From: Acidobacteriota bacterium
Lineage (GTDB): Bacteria > Acidobacteriota > Blastocatellia > Pyrinomonadales > Pyrinomonadaceae
Reading direction: 5' to 3'
Length of the DNA: 64,000 nucleotides
Assembly (NCBI GenBank): GCA_016715115.1
Contig: JADKBM010000011.1
Coordinates: forward strand, 372,001-436,000
Shown here: positions 25,787 through 35,409 of the stretch, one piece after another
Numbering within the stretch: the stretch's first letter is position 1
How the letters are laid out: every line of letters begins with the position of its first letter
Translations under genes and position numbers: made by a program
Notes under the pieces: model-generated
What the model saw: only the letters and a program-made list of their open reading frames with translations
Told to the model about the DNA's origin: nothing
Database searches by the model: none

Positions 25787-26411
25787 GATTTGCGGGATCA
25801 CGAATTTCGAGGATGCGGAACTCTCGGTGCGGTGCGGCGCCGATGCGCTCGGATTCAATTTCTATCCGAAGAGCCCGCGATTTGTTACACCGGAAGCGGT
25901 CGGCGCGATCGTCGATCGGTTGAAAACCGTTGTTGTAAAGGTGGGCGTTTTTGTCGATGAGCCAATTGAGTCGATCCTCGAAACGGCCCGGATCGCGAAA
26001 CTCGACGCGATCCAGTTGCACGGCGGCGAATCGCCCGGGTTCGCGGCGGAAGTCAAAGTGCGGACCGGACTTGAAGTGATCAAAGCGTTTCGCGTTTCGC
26101 CCGATTTTCGGCCCGAAGTTGTTTTGAAATATGACGTCGACGCGATTCTGCTCGACGCATACAATCCGCACGAGCACGGCGGAACCGGCGCGATTTTTGA
26201 TTGGGAAATTGCTCGCAGAGTAAAGCGGCTTGTTCCGGCGCTCTATCTTGCCGGTGGGTTGAGCGGCGAAAACGTCGACTCCGCGATCCGCAAAGTTCAA
26301 CCGTTTGCCGTCGATTCCTGCAGTTTGCTGGAATCCGAAAAGGGAAGGAAAGACAGAGAGAAACTACTCAGATTTGTTTCAGTCATAAAAAAGGGAGCGG
26401 GAACCCCTTGA
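25773..26411 (+). CDS. trpF: Phosphoribosylanthranilate isomerase
   Basis: A 212-residue TIM barrel, third step of tryptophan synthesis. The opening VKICGITNFEDAELSVRCGADALGFNFYPKSPRFV contains the catalytic Cys. DAIQLHGGES, DAILLDAYNPHEHGGTGAIFDWEIA (catalytic Asp) and ALYLAGGLSGENVDSAIRKVQPFAVDSCSLLE follow; the final segment normally reads D-x-S-S-G-V-E. Last gene of the + strand trp group; trpB and trpA lie 11.4 kb away beyond the giant gene and the sigma/kinase pair. Confidence 0.95.
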   Translation: MTLVKICGITNFEDAELSVRCGADALGFNFYPKSPRFVTPEAVGAIVDRLKTVVVKVGVFVDEPIESILETARIAKLDAIQLHGGESPGFAAEVKVRTGLEVIKAFRVSPDFRPEVVLKYDVDAILLDAYNPHEHGGTGAIFDWEIARRVKRLVPALYLAGGLSGENVDSAIRKVQPFAVDSCSLLESEKGRKDREKLLRFVSVIKKGAGTP

Positions 26412-26572
26412 TTGAACCCAAAACGCACAGTAGCGAGCTTTGCCCTCGAACCTTCGCCAATGCGAATAGAAATCCAGTCCGAAGCGCGCCGAAAAATGCC
26501 GGTCTTTTGAAATTGGGCCACCGGACGGACCTCTTAGAGGCGGTTTGTTCGTGCGGGTTCGGACAGAATCTA

Positions 26573-26606
26573 ATTCGCGCCGATTGGCGGAGATTCGCGG
26601 GCAAAC
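26573..26606. repeat. REP-like element (ATTCGCG...GCGGGC family)
   Basis: A 34-base partly palindromic unit beginning ATTCGCGCCGATTGGCGG. Related copies occur at 51965-51997, 52429-52463, 55882-55907 and 56352-56386, in either orientation and always outside genes. The remainder of the 278-base spacer after trpF shows no coding frame. Confidence 0.7.
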
Positions 26607-26689
26607 CCGCGCGGCCGCATCAGCAAATCGATAGCGATACGGGCCGCGGTAAGCTGGAACTCCCGCGGCCTGTATGATTCCAGGTCGGA

Positions 26690-29600
26690 CTACTGAGGTA
26701 TCCCCGTGAAATCCGCGTCGGTCAGGTTGTCGTCAACCTGAATTATCCGCGACGGGTTTTCAAACACGAATCTTCTGCTGGTAATCGCCAGAACATACGT
26801 GCGGCCCACCTCGACATCGTCAAATCCGTAGCGGCCGAATTGATTGGACCGTGTCGAAACCGTGTTTCCCCGGTCATCCGTCAAAGTTATGAGCGAGCTC
26901 GATATCGGGCGCCCGTCATTCGTCATAACCTTGCCCGAGACTTCGACGCCGGCTGCGGTCGGTGCGAGCACCGGAGTGAATTCGGACGTGTTGTTGTCCG
27001 CGTCGGTCGCGGTCGATGTGACGTGGTCGCCGGTCTCGAAACCGAGCAGTAGCGCGTTGCCGAGATTCACGGTCTTTGTGCCGGCCAACGAACCATTGTG
27101 ATCGGCAGTCGTGTATCGATCCGAACCGATAAACTCAGCGCCCTCGCCGCTGCCGTCGGCGATGAAGAACTCGACATAAAGACCGTTCGCCCCATAATTC
27201 GAATTCGCCGGCGAAGAATCAACCTCGTACTGGATCACCAGATCGCCGCTCCCATTAATCGACAAACCCGAAATTTCCGGGTAGTTTTGTCCCTTGTTCG
27301 CACCGCCGTCCGAGTCGCCAGCATCGTTCAGAGACAATCCCAGAAGGTTCAAATCGATGCCGAGTCCGCCGTTTCCACTGATTACATTCGGATCGACAAG
27401 AATGCCTGTCCCTGCTGTTTCATCGATTCGGACCCCCGCGCCGACGCTTGCCGTGATCACGTTTCCAGAGTTTTCTTCAGGGCCGCCGATCAAAATTGTC
27501 CCGGCACCGTCGGTTACGAAAATGCCGTTGGAACCGTTGCCGATGCCGGGCGTGCCGTCCGCGTCGGTGCCGACCGAATTGTTCTTGATCGCAATGTTGT
27601 TTGAACCCGCTCCCTTCACGACGATCCCGTCTCCGCCGTTTGCAGCGATCACGTTCCGCGGTTCGTTGACGTCTGCAAGGCCAACGGAAACGTCGGAGAT
27701 ATCTTCAAGCCGGATTCCGTTTTGTTGATTTCCTCCCACAACGAGCGCCCCGCTATCGTCGCGCATAACGCCGATATTGTTGCCGACAATGATCGCGGGG
27801 TCGTTCTGGTTTCCTCCCGGTGCGGTTGAGTTTCCGGCGAAACTCGCCGTGAAGTTATTCCTGAAAAAGATCCCGGAGTTGACGTTATTCAGCAGATCAT
27901 TTGAAATGATCCGTGTGGAAATCGTATTGAAAACATAGATCCCGTTTCCGGTGTTGCCGAGGCTTTGTCCCGTTGGCGTTACGCCGACGAAATTTCGAAC
28001 GACCTGGTTCCGCCGCGTCGTGCTCTGGGTCGGAACGGGTATCGTGCCCTCGATGCCGATGCCGTTGCCATTATTCGCGACGACGACGTTCCCGAAACGC
28101 TCACCGCCGGAATCTTGCTGCCCGACGAAGTTTTCGGAACTGTCCTGAACGAGGATGCCGCCGGTCCGGTTCGGTGCGAGAAGAATCCGATCAAGAATTT
28201 CCCCCCAATCCGAGAGTCCGACGAGATTGCCGGTGATCTTGTTGCGGATAGGAACCGTCGCGCCGGGAGCCGGCGGGCAGACGACGCCCGTTAAAATCGG
28301 GCAAACGGCGATTCCCAAGTTGAGATTCGCGGAGACGATATTGCCGTCGTGATTTGATGATGTGAAGTTTCCCAGAGCGCCGCCGATGGTATTGTTGTTC
28401 GCACCGTTACCAACGTGAATTCCGATTCCATTCGGGATCAGAAGAATTTGCTGCGAAGTTGCCGACGCATCCGGGCGCGGACCGACACCGATCCGGTTGC
28501 GCACGAGGACGTTCTGCGTCGGCGCCGGAATATCCAGATTAGAAAGCTTCGCGATTTTAACGCCGATTTCGGTGTTGCCGGAGATTACGTTGCCGCTGCC
28601 GAAACCGACCTGAATCCCTGGGCTGCCGCCGATCGTGTTGCCTACCGAGCCGTCGGCGATAACAATACCGATTCGGTTTCCGATTCCGGCGGTGGCGTCT
28701 TTGTTGGTACCGATTTTGTTTGAATAAATGAAATTGCCGGAGACGGCCTGCAATCCCGGTTCAGTCAGGGATAGCCTGATGCCGGTGTCGTTGCCCGAGA
28801 TCAGATTCTTGAAGACCTCGTTTGCACGAGCGCCGTTGGCCAAAAAGACGCCGATATTATTTGGAGCCCCGCCCGTTCCGGCTTCGTCGGTTCCGATGCG
28901 GTTGTTTTCGATCCGATTATTCTGTTCGACGGGATCCGCCTCGCCCTTTTCGATGAAGATACCTACATCGGTGTTCCCCGAAATAATGTTCTGGACAACG
29001 TTGTTATTGCTTCCCTGAAGACGAATTCCGTATCTGTTTCGATACCGTTCCCTAAGGTTGTCGAGCGTTCCGATCAGGTTGTTTGCAATCGTGTTGCCGG
29101 AAGACGTCGCATCAACCCAGATACCACTTTCGCGCTGGCCGAAGATATCGTTTTTCGAGATCGCGGGGAATTCGCGTCTTCCGGTATCCTCACCGATGGT
29201 GAATCCGTTGCCTTTGAGATAGATACCGTACCTGTTGTAGGCGACGAGGTTGTTGACGATCGTGACACCGGTGCCGTTGCCGCGGAGGTCAATTCCGGTC
29301 GGCGTCGCTTCGCCGAGGTCAAAGGGTTCCCGGGTTGTGTTGGTACCGATGAGGTTGTACCGCAGCTCAGTGCCGCTAATAGACGAGTTCTCGCCGGAGA
29401 GCAGAATGCCGGCGATCTTCGAGACGATATTATTGACCGCAGCGACATTTCCGATCAGCGTTCCCCGCGCGTAGTTTCGAATTCCAAAATTGTTCGGCCG
29501 CGCTGAGTTTCCGCTTCGGTTAAGACCTATCTGATTGCCGACGATTAGGGTCCCGATGCCGGCGGTGTTGCGAATCTGGATCCCCGTCGAGTCGCCCGTC

Positions 29601-32600
29601 ACATCATGCGCTGAGATAACGTTTCCAGCTCCTTCGCGCGTTCCCCCGATTACATTCGTATTGCCGGAAATCACGTCGATGCCGAACTGGCCGTTCGGAA
29701 GCCGCAGGCTTGTTTCGTCGATGCCAAGATTGACGCCCTCGACCGCATTGGAATTCCCGGCTATCTCAATTCCCGTGTCGCGATTGGATGAAACATAGTT
29801 GGGTACGAGCCTTCTTCCGATGATGTTGGAATTCGACCCGATGATCCGGATGCCGGTAAAGTTTCCGTACTGAAAGTCTTCCCCGACAAAAATCTTGTCA
29901 ATGTCTTTGTCGACGCCGATAAAGTTGCTTACAGCCCGATTGCTGGAGCCGCCAGAAATCCTGATTCCCTCCTGATTGCCGGAAATGACATTCGGTTCGT
30001 CCTCGTCGCCGATTGTGACGATTTTTGAGTTCCTCAAGCTGATACCGATCGCCTGCCTTCGGGCCGGGTCGAACGTAAGACCGTCGGCATAAAGTCCGAT
30101 GAAACTGTTCTTAACCAAGCCGTTATCGCCGTTGAACTCGATGCCTGCCCCGAGAAAACTGTTGATCGCGAGGGCGTCCACGACCGATCCGCTGCCCGCG
30201 CCGCTAAACGTCAGTCCGTTTGCATTCCCATCGACAAGGTCGCCGCGAATCTCGATCAGCGGGCCGCCGGCGTATCCGGGTTGGCTTTGCCCGTCAAGGC
30301 GGAGTTTTTTCGTTACTGTCGGAAGTGCGGACGCGGGACGGATTACCTTAACTCCCTCGCCGGGTATGTCAAACTCAATGAGAACCACCGACGTCTCCCG
30401 CGTGATGGCGAATTCGATTGCGGCGCGCAGCGAGCACTCGTTCGGATTGGTATTCGATGTGTCAATGTCGCACAGATCGTCGTTTGCGTTGCCGTCCGGG
30501 AGGTCGCTGGTGGTCGTTACAACGAGCGGTACGGCGCAGACTACGCCAAGAGAATCGATCAGCTCCTCAAGGTTCGCGGCAGCCGTGCAAACACCGGCGG
30601 CGCAGGAGAACTCGGACGTTTCGCCGTCGCTGTTCGTGGCGGTCGCGGTAATCAAATGACTTGACGGGACAGGTCCGTCGGAGATGAAGAACAACGATAC
30701 GAAACCGTTGCCGTCGGTCGTTACAGTCTCGGAGCCGAGAAAAATCTCGCCCTCGCCGTAATTGCTCGAGTCCGTTTGGTTATTGGAGTAAAAATCGACC
30801 CTGAATGTCCCACGCGGAGTGCTGCGCAAAACGCCCTGGACCGTCACATTGGCGGCGGTAAAGATCGGCGCGATCAGTGTCGGATAGTTTTGCAAGGAAT
30901 TGGCGCCGTCGTCGCCGTCGTAGCAATCGTTTGTGTTGACGCCGTCGTTCGGGTAGGGAATCGGAGTGTCCACGCGCATCAGATCGATGCCGAGTTCGCC
31001 GTTGGCGAAGATCGAATTTCCGATTATTTCCAGACTTCTGACCGTGAAATCGTTACCTGCAATCGCCGCGATACCGGCTTTCGTGTTGTTGCTTATTATG
31101 TTTCGCTCGTTGCCGCCGGCTCCGCCGATTGTCGTTTGACCGCCGCCGAATACCTGAACCCCGTTGAGCGAATTGCCGAGCGGCTGCTCGAATTTGTTGA
31201 CGCCGATGAAAGTGTTGATGATCCGAAGTTCACCGGCCTCGTTGGTTACCGTGAGTCCGTTGCCGAAATTTCCGGCGACGACGTTTTTCTCCTGGTCCAG
31301 CGTTCCGCCGAGTTCCAGATCGCCGAAGAAGTTGCTGAGGCTAACGCCGCCCTCGCCGCAGTTTTCGGAGCCTGCGACGTTGTTCGGAATCGCAAAGGTT
31401 CCGGTCGCGTCGGTGCCGATCAAATTGGCTTTTGCACGAACTCTTCCGAACGCGTTGTTGCGGACCGACGACCCGAGGATAAGGCCGCCGCAGTAGCCTC
31501 CGGAGATCAGGTTGCCGAAGGAAACCGGAGTCGATTCTGCGATCGCCCAGTCGCCGACGATCGTATTCCCGCGCGACGCCCTCACGCCGGACAGTTCCGC
31601 GTAGTTCGTCGGAAAATTCGTTAAGCTTGCCGTCCCGGTCTTGTTGACACCGGTATAGTTGCTGAAGATTCCGACTTCGCCGAATCTGCCGCTCCTGTAA
31701 ATCACCCCATTGACGAGATTGCAGAATCCGGTACAGCTTTCGCCCATTGTGAAGCCAAGCGGGAACCCGACCGTCCCGAAATTCCGGTTGTGAATAACGT
31801 TGATGCCGTTCAATGTAACGAGGCCCAGGCCTCCGACACCGCTGACCAGAGTATTGGGAATGCCAACCGTTCCCGTGACGTCGGTGCCGACATTGTTGCC
31901 CGCGATCGAGCAGAATCCGAAATCGGACGAGACCGAAGAGTCGACGTCTCCGAGGCAGCTTATGCCGCCCCAGCCATTGCCCGAAACCGTGTTCCGGCCG
32001 CGTTCGGTGATCGAACCGATAGCCGTCGCGGTGACCGGCGACGCGAGAATGCCCTCGCGGCAGTTTCCGACCGCGATCGTGCCATTTACATCGGTACCGA
32101 TCCGCGTTCCCTGAATTCTGTTTTCGAATGTCAATAAATCGCCGGTCGGATTTCCGTTTTCGTCGAGCGTAGTCAGCGGAAAAACAACAAGTCCCTCGCC
32201 AGAACAAGTACCGAAACCATTGAGAATCGCCTTCGTATTGCCGGAAATCGTATTGCCTTCGCCGAAATTGTCGCCGCCGATCGCATTTTGCGAACCCGTC
32301 AGAAAAACGCCGGCCGAATTCGGCATTGCGACGGCGCCCGTGATGTTGAGGCCGATGATGTTGCCCCAAAAATTTCCGCGAACGCTGTCGGTTGTCGTGA
32401 TGCCGATCCCCGGCTCGTTCGCGACGGCGTCGCCGTTGCCCGAGATTAGCTGACGATACGTCGGATCGGTGAAGCCGATCTGGTTGTCGTGCGAGTCAAA
32501 GATATTGAGTCCGGCATTGTTGCCCTTGTCGGTCGAACCGTTAAGGTCCGTGCCGAGATAGTTCGCGAAAACCCAGTTGTTCCCGTTGTTCGGAGAAAGC

Positions 32601-34618
32601 TGAGTCGATTCGATCGTCAGAGCGTTGCCGCCGACAAGACTGCCGTTCCCGTCATCGATCCCCTTAAACGAGTTGATCGCAAGTCCGGCGACGATGGCGT
32701 CGCTCGTGCGGATCTTGATGCCGTCAGCGGCACCGGCGTTTGTGCCGTCGATTTCGACGCCCGGTAGATTTACCGCGAGCCCGTTGATAATTGTCCCATT
32801 GCCGCGAACAACCGGTAGTTCGCTCGTCGCGGCGATCGTCGGATTAGACGCAATGTCGAATCCGATTTGCGTCCCGGGGCTGCCGTTTGCCTTGATGATC
32901 GCCCCGCGAAGCGTGCACGGCCCCGCGTCTTCGCAGCTCGAAGGGCCGTCAAGGTTCGTGTTGACGGTTAAATTGAGCGTCGCGGCAGAGAGCAGAAGCG
33001 TCGGCTGAGATGAACCTTTTCGAAGGACGACGAGATCGCTTTTGGCGTCGAGGTTGAGGCGCACAGGCAGGACCGCGACGGGTGTCGACTCAGATTCGAA
33101 AGAGAAAACCTGGGTCGTCGTCAGGCCGTTCCCGTCCGTCGTTTCCGCGATCACGTTCAGGCTATTCGATGCGGCGTCGATCAGCACCAGGTCGTCTTTT
33201 CCGCTAAAGCCGATTCGGGCCTTGGTCAGGCCGGCGACGCTGCCCGTTGCGAGCCGCGCGTCGCGAATGATCGATTTCGCTTCCCAGGCGGCGAAATCGA
33301 CCGGAACGGCGGCGACCGTTTTGAGGAAGTTCTCGCGCGATTTTTCGTTGTTTACGAAAGCTTCTTGTTTCGCGTTTGCGATCATTGCCGATTGTTCCTC
33401 CGGCGTAAGTTTGGCAAACTCCGCGGCATCGAGCTTCATTATCGCTTCTCGCGCGGCACGCTGCTCGGCGCCGCTCAGGTTCGGATCGATCCCGTCAATT
33501 GCAGGCGTTTCGTCCGTGTTTGCCGTCTGCGGCATATCCTGAATTCCCGAAAAGCTCGCGGCGTCAACGTCGGTCGGGACGAATGCGACCGGTTTTCGTG
33601 CAACATTTGGCAACGCGGCGTTGGCGAAATTCGTCGACTTTTCGGCGCGCGCCGGAGCGAATGTCTGGACGGTTCCGTCGCTTGTGAGAACCGAGAGCGA
33701 CAATCTGCTGTCGTTTGTGAATTGACCGATAGCGAGTCCGTTGATGTTTCCCGATAACGTTTTCGTCAAAACGACGGCTTTCGGACGCTGAATTTCCTTT
33801 GGCCGGAGAATGTCCCACGGCGTGACCTGGCCGCGGCCCTGGACGAGCACGATCTTGCTTCCGCACGCGACGGCGATGTCGGAATAACCGTCAGCGCCGA
33901 GAAATCCGGTCGCGATGTATTGCGCCGCAGACGGAAGCGCGATGATTTCAGGCTTGTGCTTGAATGCCCCGGCAGGATGTTCGAAAACACGCAGCTGTGC
34001 GCCGTCTTTGCCCGTTATTGCAACGGCGACGTCGGTTTGACCGTCGACGCGGCCGATCTCTCCAACAGCGAGAGCTGTAAGCGGGCCGTCGAGTTCGATC
34101 CTCAACGGCGGCGCAAATTGTCCGTTCCCGAGTCCGGCGTGCAGGACGATCGATCTATCGCCCCGTCGCGCGGCTAGAATGTCCCGCTGGCCATCAGCGT
34201 TGAAATCGCCGTGCTCGAAAAACTCGGGAATTACGCCGACAGTCGCCATCAAGTCAGTTTCGGAAAAAGGATCAACTTGCGAATTGGTTAGGAATCGAGA
34301 GTTGCCTTTAAGGAAACGCATCCCGCCGCTCTGGTCGGCAATGACGAGGTCGGCGACACCGTCCGAATCGAAATCAGCGCTTGTGGACTTTGTGGCATCG
34401 GCCGTTTTGCGGTCGCCGGGCGATGCGTTGAGTTCAAAGCCGTCTCTCAGACTGACGAGCGGGAAACCGTTCGGTGCCGACTTTATCGTCGGAGCCTTTT
34501 CGGAGGGCCTATTCTCCGAATCGCCTTCCTGTCCGGCCACCGAAAATGAACCGAAAATCTGAGCCAAACCAAAAGCCGCCGCCGTCAAGACCAAAAAAAC
34601 CAATCGAAACGATCGCAT
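26690..34618 (-). CDS. Giant secreted FG-GAP/CSLREL/parallel beta-helix protein
   Basis: A 2642-residue exported protein. ATG 34618 is chosen: AGAGG lies upstream and the signal peptide MRSFRLVFLVLTAAAFGLA follows; the frame's earlier Met at 34792 adds non-family sequence. About 50-550: FG-GAP/VCBS-like blades (ADFDSDGVADLVIAD, GDFNADGQRDILAA). Two CSLREL-type domains (CTLRGAI about 566, ECSLRAAIEFAI about 1393) each head a very long right-handed beta-helix built of repeats such as NVISGN, GNxIGTDxxGT and NNxxGI. About 2560-2642: a carboxypeptidase-regulatory/SdrD-like beta-sandwich (KVMTNDGRPISSSLITLTD...). No transmembrane anchor or LPXTG is seen. Function unknown; surface adhesion or glycan binding is a guess. 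Confidence 0.9.
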   Translation of the reverse strand: MRSFRLVFLVLTAAAFGLAQIFGSFSVAGQEGDSENRPSEKAPTIKSAPNGFPLVSLRDGFELNASPGDRKTADATKSTSADFDSDGVADLVIADQSGGMRFLKGNSRFLTNSQVDPFSETDLMATVGVIPEFFEHGDFNADGQRDILAARRGDRSIVLHAGLGNGQFAPPLRIELDGPLTALAVGEIGRVDGQTDVAVAITGKDGAQLRVFEHPAGAFKHKPEIIALPSAAQYIATGFLGADGYSDIAVACGSKIVLVQGRGQVTPWDILRPKEIQRPKAVVLTKTLSGNINGLAIGQFTNDSRLSLSVLTSDGTVQTFAPARAEKSTNFANAALPNVARKPVAFVPTDVDAASFSGIQDMPQTANTDETPAIDGIDPNLSGAEQRAAREAIMKLDAAEFAKLTPEEQSAMIANAKQEAFVNNEKSRENFLKTVAAVPVDFAAWEAKSIIRDARLATGSVAGLTKARIGFSGKDDLVLIDAASNSLNVIAETTDGNGLTTTQVFSFESESTPVAVLPVRLNLDAKSDLVVLRKGSSQPTLLLSAATLNLTVNTNLDGPSSCEDAGPCTLRGAIIKANGSPGTQIGFDIASNPTIAATSELPVVRGNGTIINGLAVNLPGVEIDGTNAGAADGIKIRTSDAIVAGLAINSFKGIDDGNGSLVGGNALTIESTQLSPNNGNNWVFANYLGTDLNGSTDKGNNAGLNIFDSHDNQIGFTDPTYRQLISGNGDAVANEPGIGITTTDSVRGNFWGNIIGLNITGAVAMPNSAGVFLTGSQNAIGGDNFGEGNTISGNTKAILNGFGTCSGEGLVVFPLTTLDENGNPTGDLLTFENRIQGTRIGTDVNGTIAVGNCREGILASPVTATAIGSITERGRNTVSGNGWGGISCLGDVDSSVSSDFGFCSIAGNNVGTDVTGTVGIPNTLVSGVGGLGLVTLNGINVIHNRNFGTVGFPLGFTMGESCTGFCNLVNGVIYRSGRFGEVGIFSNYTGVNKTGTASLTNFPTNYAELSGVRASRGNTIVGDWAIAESTPVSFGNLISGGYCGGLILGSSVRNNAFGRVRAKANLIGTDATGTFAIPNNVAGSENCGEGGVSLSNFFGDLELGGTLDQEKNVVAGNFGNGLTVTNEAGELRIINTFIGVNKFEQPLGNSLNGVQVFGGGQTTIGGAGGNERNIISNNTKAGIAAIAGNDFTVRSLEIIGNSIFANGELGIDLMRVDTPIPYPNDGVNTNDCYDGDDGANSLQNYPTLIAPIFTAANVTVQGVLRSTPRGTFRVDFYSNNQTDSSNYGEGEIFLGSETVTTDGNGFVSLFFISDGPVPSSHLITATATNSDGETSEFSCAAGVCTAAANLEELIDSLGVVCAVPLVVTTTSDLPDGNANDDLCDIDTSNTNPNECSLRAAIEFAITRETSVVLIEFDIPGEGVKVIRPASALPTVTKKLRLDGQSQPGYAGGPLIEIRGDLVDGNANGLTFSGAGSGSVVDALAINSFLGAGIEFNGDNGLVKNSFIGLYADGLTFDPARRQAIGISLRNSKIVTIGDEDEPNVISGNQEGIRISGGSSNRAVSNFIGVDKDIDKIFVGEDFQYGNFTGIRIIGSNSNIIGRRLVPNYVSSNRDTGIEIAGNSNAVEGVNLGIDETSLRLPNGQFGIDVISGNTNVIGGTREGAGNVISAHDVTGDSTGIQIRNTAGIGTLIVGNQIGLNRSGNSARPNNFGIRNYARGTLIGNVAAVNNIVSKIAGILLSGENSSISGTELRYNLIGTNTTREPFDLGEATPTGIDLRGNGTGVTIVNNLVAYNRYGIYLKGNGFTIGEDTGRREFPAISKNDIFGQRESGIWVDATSSGNTIANNLIGTLDNLRERYRNRYGIRLQGSNNNVVQNIISGNTDVGIFIEKGEADPVEQNNRIENNRIGTDEAGTGGAPNNIGVFLANGARANEVFKNLISGNDTGIRLSLTEPGLQAVSGNFIYSNKIGTNKDATAGIGNRIGIVIADGSVGNTIGGSPGIQVGFGSGNVISGNTEIGVKIAKLSNLDIPAPTQNVLVRNRIGVGPRPDASATSQQILLIPNGIGIHVGNGANNNTIGGALGNFTSSNHDGNIVSANLNLGIAVCPILTGVVCPPAPGATVPIRNKITGNLVGLSDWGEILDRILLAPNRTGGILVQDSSENFVGQQDSGGERFGNVVVANNGNGIGIEGTIPVPTQSTTRRNQVVRNFVGVTPTGQSLGNTGNGIYVFNTISTRIISNDLLNNVNSGIFFRNNFTASFAGNSTAPGGNQNDPAIIVGNNIGVMRDDSGALVVGGNQQNGIRLEDISDVSVGLADVNEPRNVIAANGGDGIVVKGAGSNNIAIKNNSVGTDADGTPGIGNGSNGIFVTDGAGTILIGGPEENSGNVITASVGAGVRIDETAGTGILVDPNVISGNGGLGIDLNLLGLSLNDAGDSDGGANKGQNYPEISGLSINGSGDLVIQYEVDSSPANSNYGANGLYVEFFIADGSGEGAEFIGSDRYTTADHNGSLAGTKTVNLGNALLLGFETGDHVTSTATDADNNTSEFTPVLAPTAAGVEVSGKVMTNDGRPISSSLITLTDDRGNTVSTRSNQFGRYGFDDVEVGRTYVLAITSRRFVFENPSRIIQVDDNLTDADFTGIPQ

Positions 34619-34649
34619 AAGCACCTCTTCCTTTTGAAAATGAAAACCG

Positions 34650-34734
34650 TGAAAGACATTTTCGTATTTGACCGATTCACGCCGACAAACCGCATCGGCC
34701 GTCCGCTTTTTTGCCGCAGGTATAATGTCTTTCA
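34650..34734. promoter_or_regulatory. 10-bp inverted repeat in the giant-gene/sigma-factor intergenic region
   Basis: TGAAAGACAT at 34650-34659 and ATGTCTTTCA at 34725-34734 are perfect complements 65 bases apart in the divergent control region. They may be paired operator half-sites or a repeated regulator site. No regulator can be assigned. Confidence 0.35.
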
Positions 34735-34785
34735 TAGTGCAAGGCGAAATCGCACGGCGGATTGCATCATTTCTTGTCAGAAAAA

Positions 34786-34814
34786 TTTTCAAGCGCCTCG
34801 AAACTATGTATAAT
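34786..34814 (+). promoter_or_regulatory. Promoter of the ECF sigma/kinase operon
   Basis: -35 TTTTCA (34786-34791) and a perfect -10 TATAAT (34809-34814) are 17 bases apart, ending 34 bases before ATG 34849. This is a housekeeping-type promoter, so transcription need not depend on the encoded ECF factor. Confidence 0.6.
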
Positions 34815-34848
34815 CTCAGCTAAATCAACCGTTTAGATTTTGAAGAAA

Positions 34849-35409
34849 ATGCCACAGGACGTGACCTTACTGCTCGATAAGATCAACGACGGCGATGTTT
34901 CCGCGCCCGAGATTCTTCTTCCGTTGGTTTATGACGAACTGCGGAAACTGGCGAACAGTTACCTCAAAAAGGAACGCTCCGACCATACTTTGCAGGCGAC
35001 GGCGCTCGTTCACGAGGCATATATCCGGCTCGTCGATTGGGAGAACGTCAGCTGGCAGAACCGCGCCCATTTCTTCGCCGTCGCGGCGCAGGTCATGCGA
35101 CATATTCTGGTCGACCACGCGCGGCGCAAAAAGGCCGACATACACGGCGGACGCTTGCAAAAACTCGCGCTCGAAGAAGCGATCAGCTTCTCGAAAAACC
35201 GCGAAATAGATCTTGTCGATCTCGACGACGCGCTGAAGGAGTTGGAAAAGCTCGACCAACGCCAATCGAGAATCGTCGAACTTCGTTTTTTCGCCGGTTT
35301 GACCATTGAGGAAACGGCGCACGCGCTCAGTGTCTCGACGATGACCGTTTCGCGCGACTGGAATTTTGCGAAAGCCTGGCTGTTTCGCCGCCTCGAAAAT
35401 GACGGATAA
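34849..35409 (+). CDS. ECF sigma factor, acidobacterial type
   Basis: A 186-residue RNA polymerase sigma factor of the group often found in Acidobacteriota (TIGR02999-like). Region 2: LPLVYDELRKLANSYLKKER...TALVHEAYIRLVD and HFFAVAAQVMRHILVDHARRK. Region 4: LEKLDQRQSRIVELRFFAGLTIEETAHALSVSTMTVSRDWNFAKAWL, an intact helix-turn-helix. A TTG at 34840 is also in frame. The 3' end overlaps the kinase gene by 11 bases. No anti-sigma gene is present; such factors are usually thought to be controlled by the partner kinase. Divergent from the giant beta-helix gene, a candidate target. Confidence 0.93.
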   Translation: MPQDVTLLLDKINDGDVSAPEILLPLVYDELRKLANSYLKKERSDHTLQATALVHEAYIRLVDWENVSWQNRAHFFAVAAQVMRHILVDHARRKKADIHGGRLQKLALEEAISFSKNREIDLVDLDDALKELEKLDQRQSRIVELRFFAGLTIEETAHALSVSTMTVSRDWNFAKAWLFRRLENDG

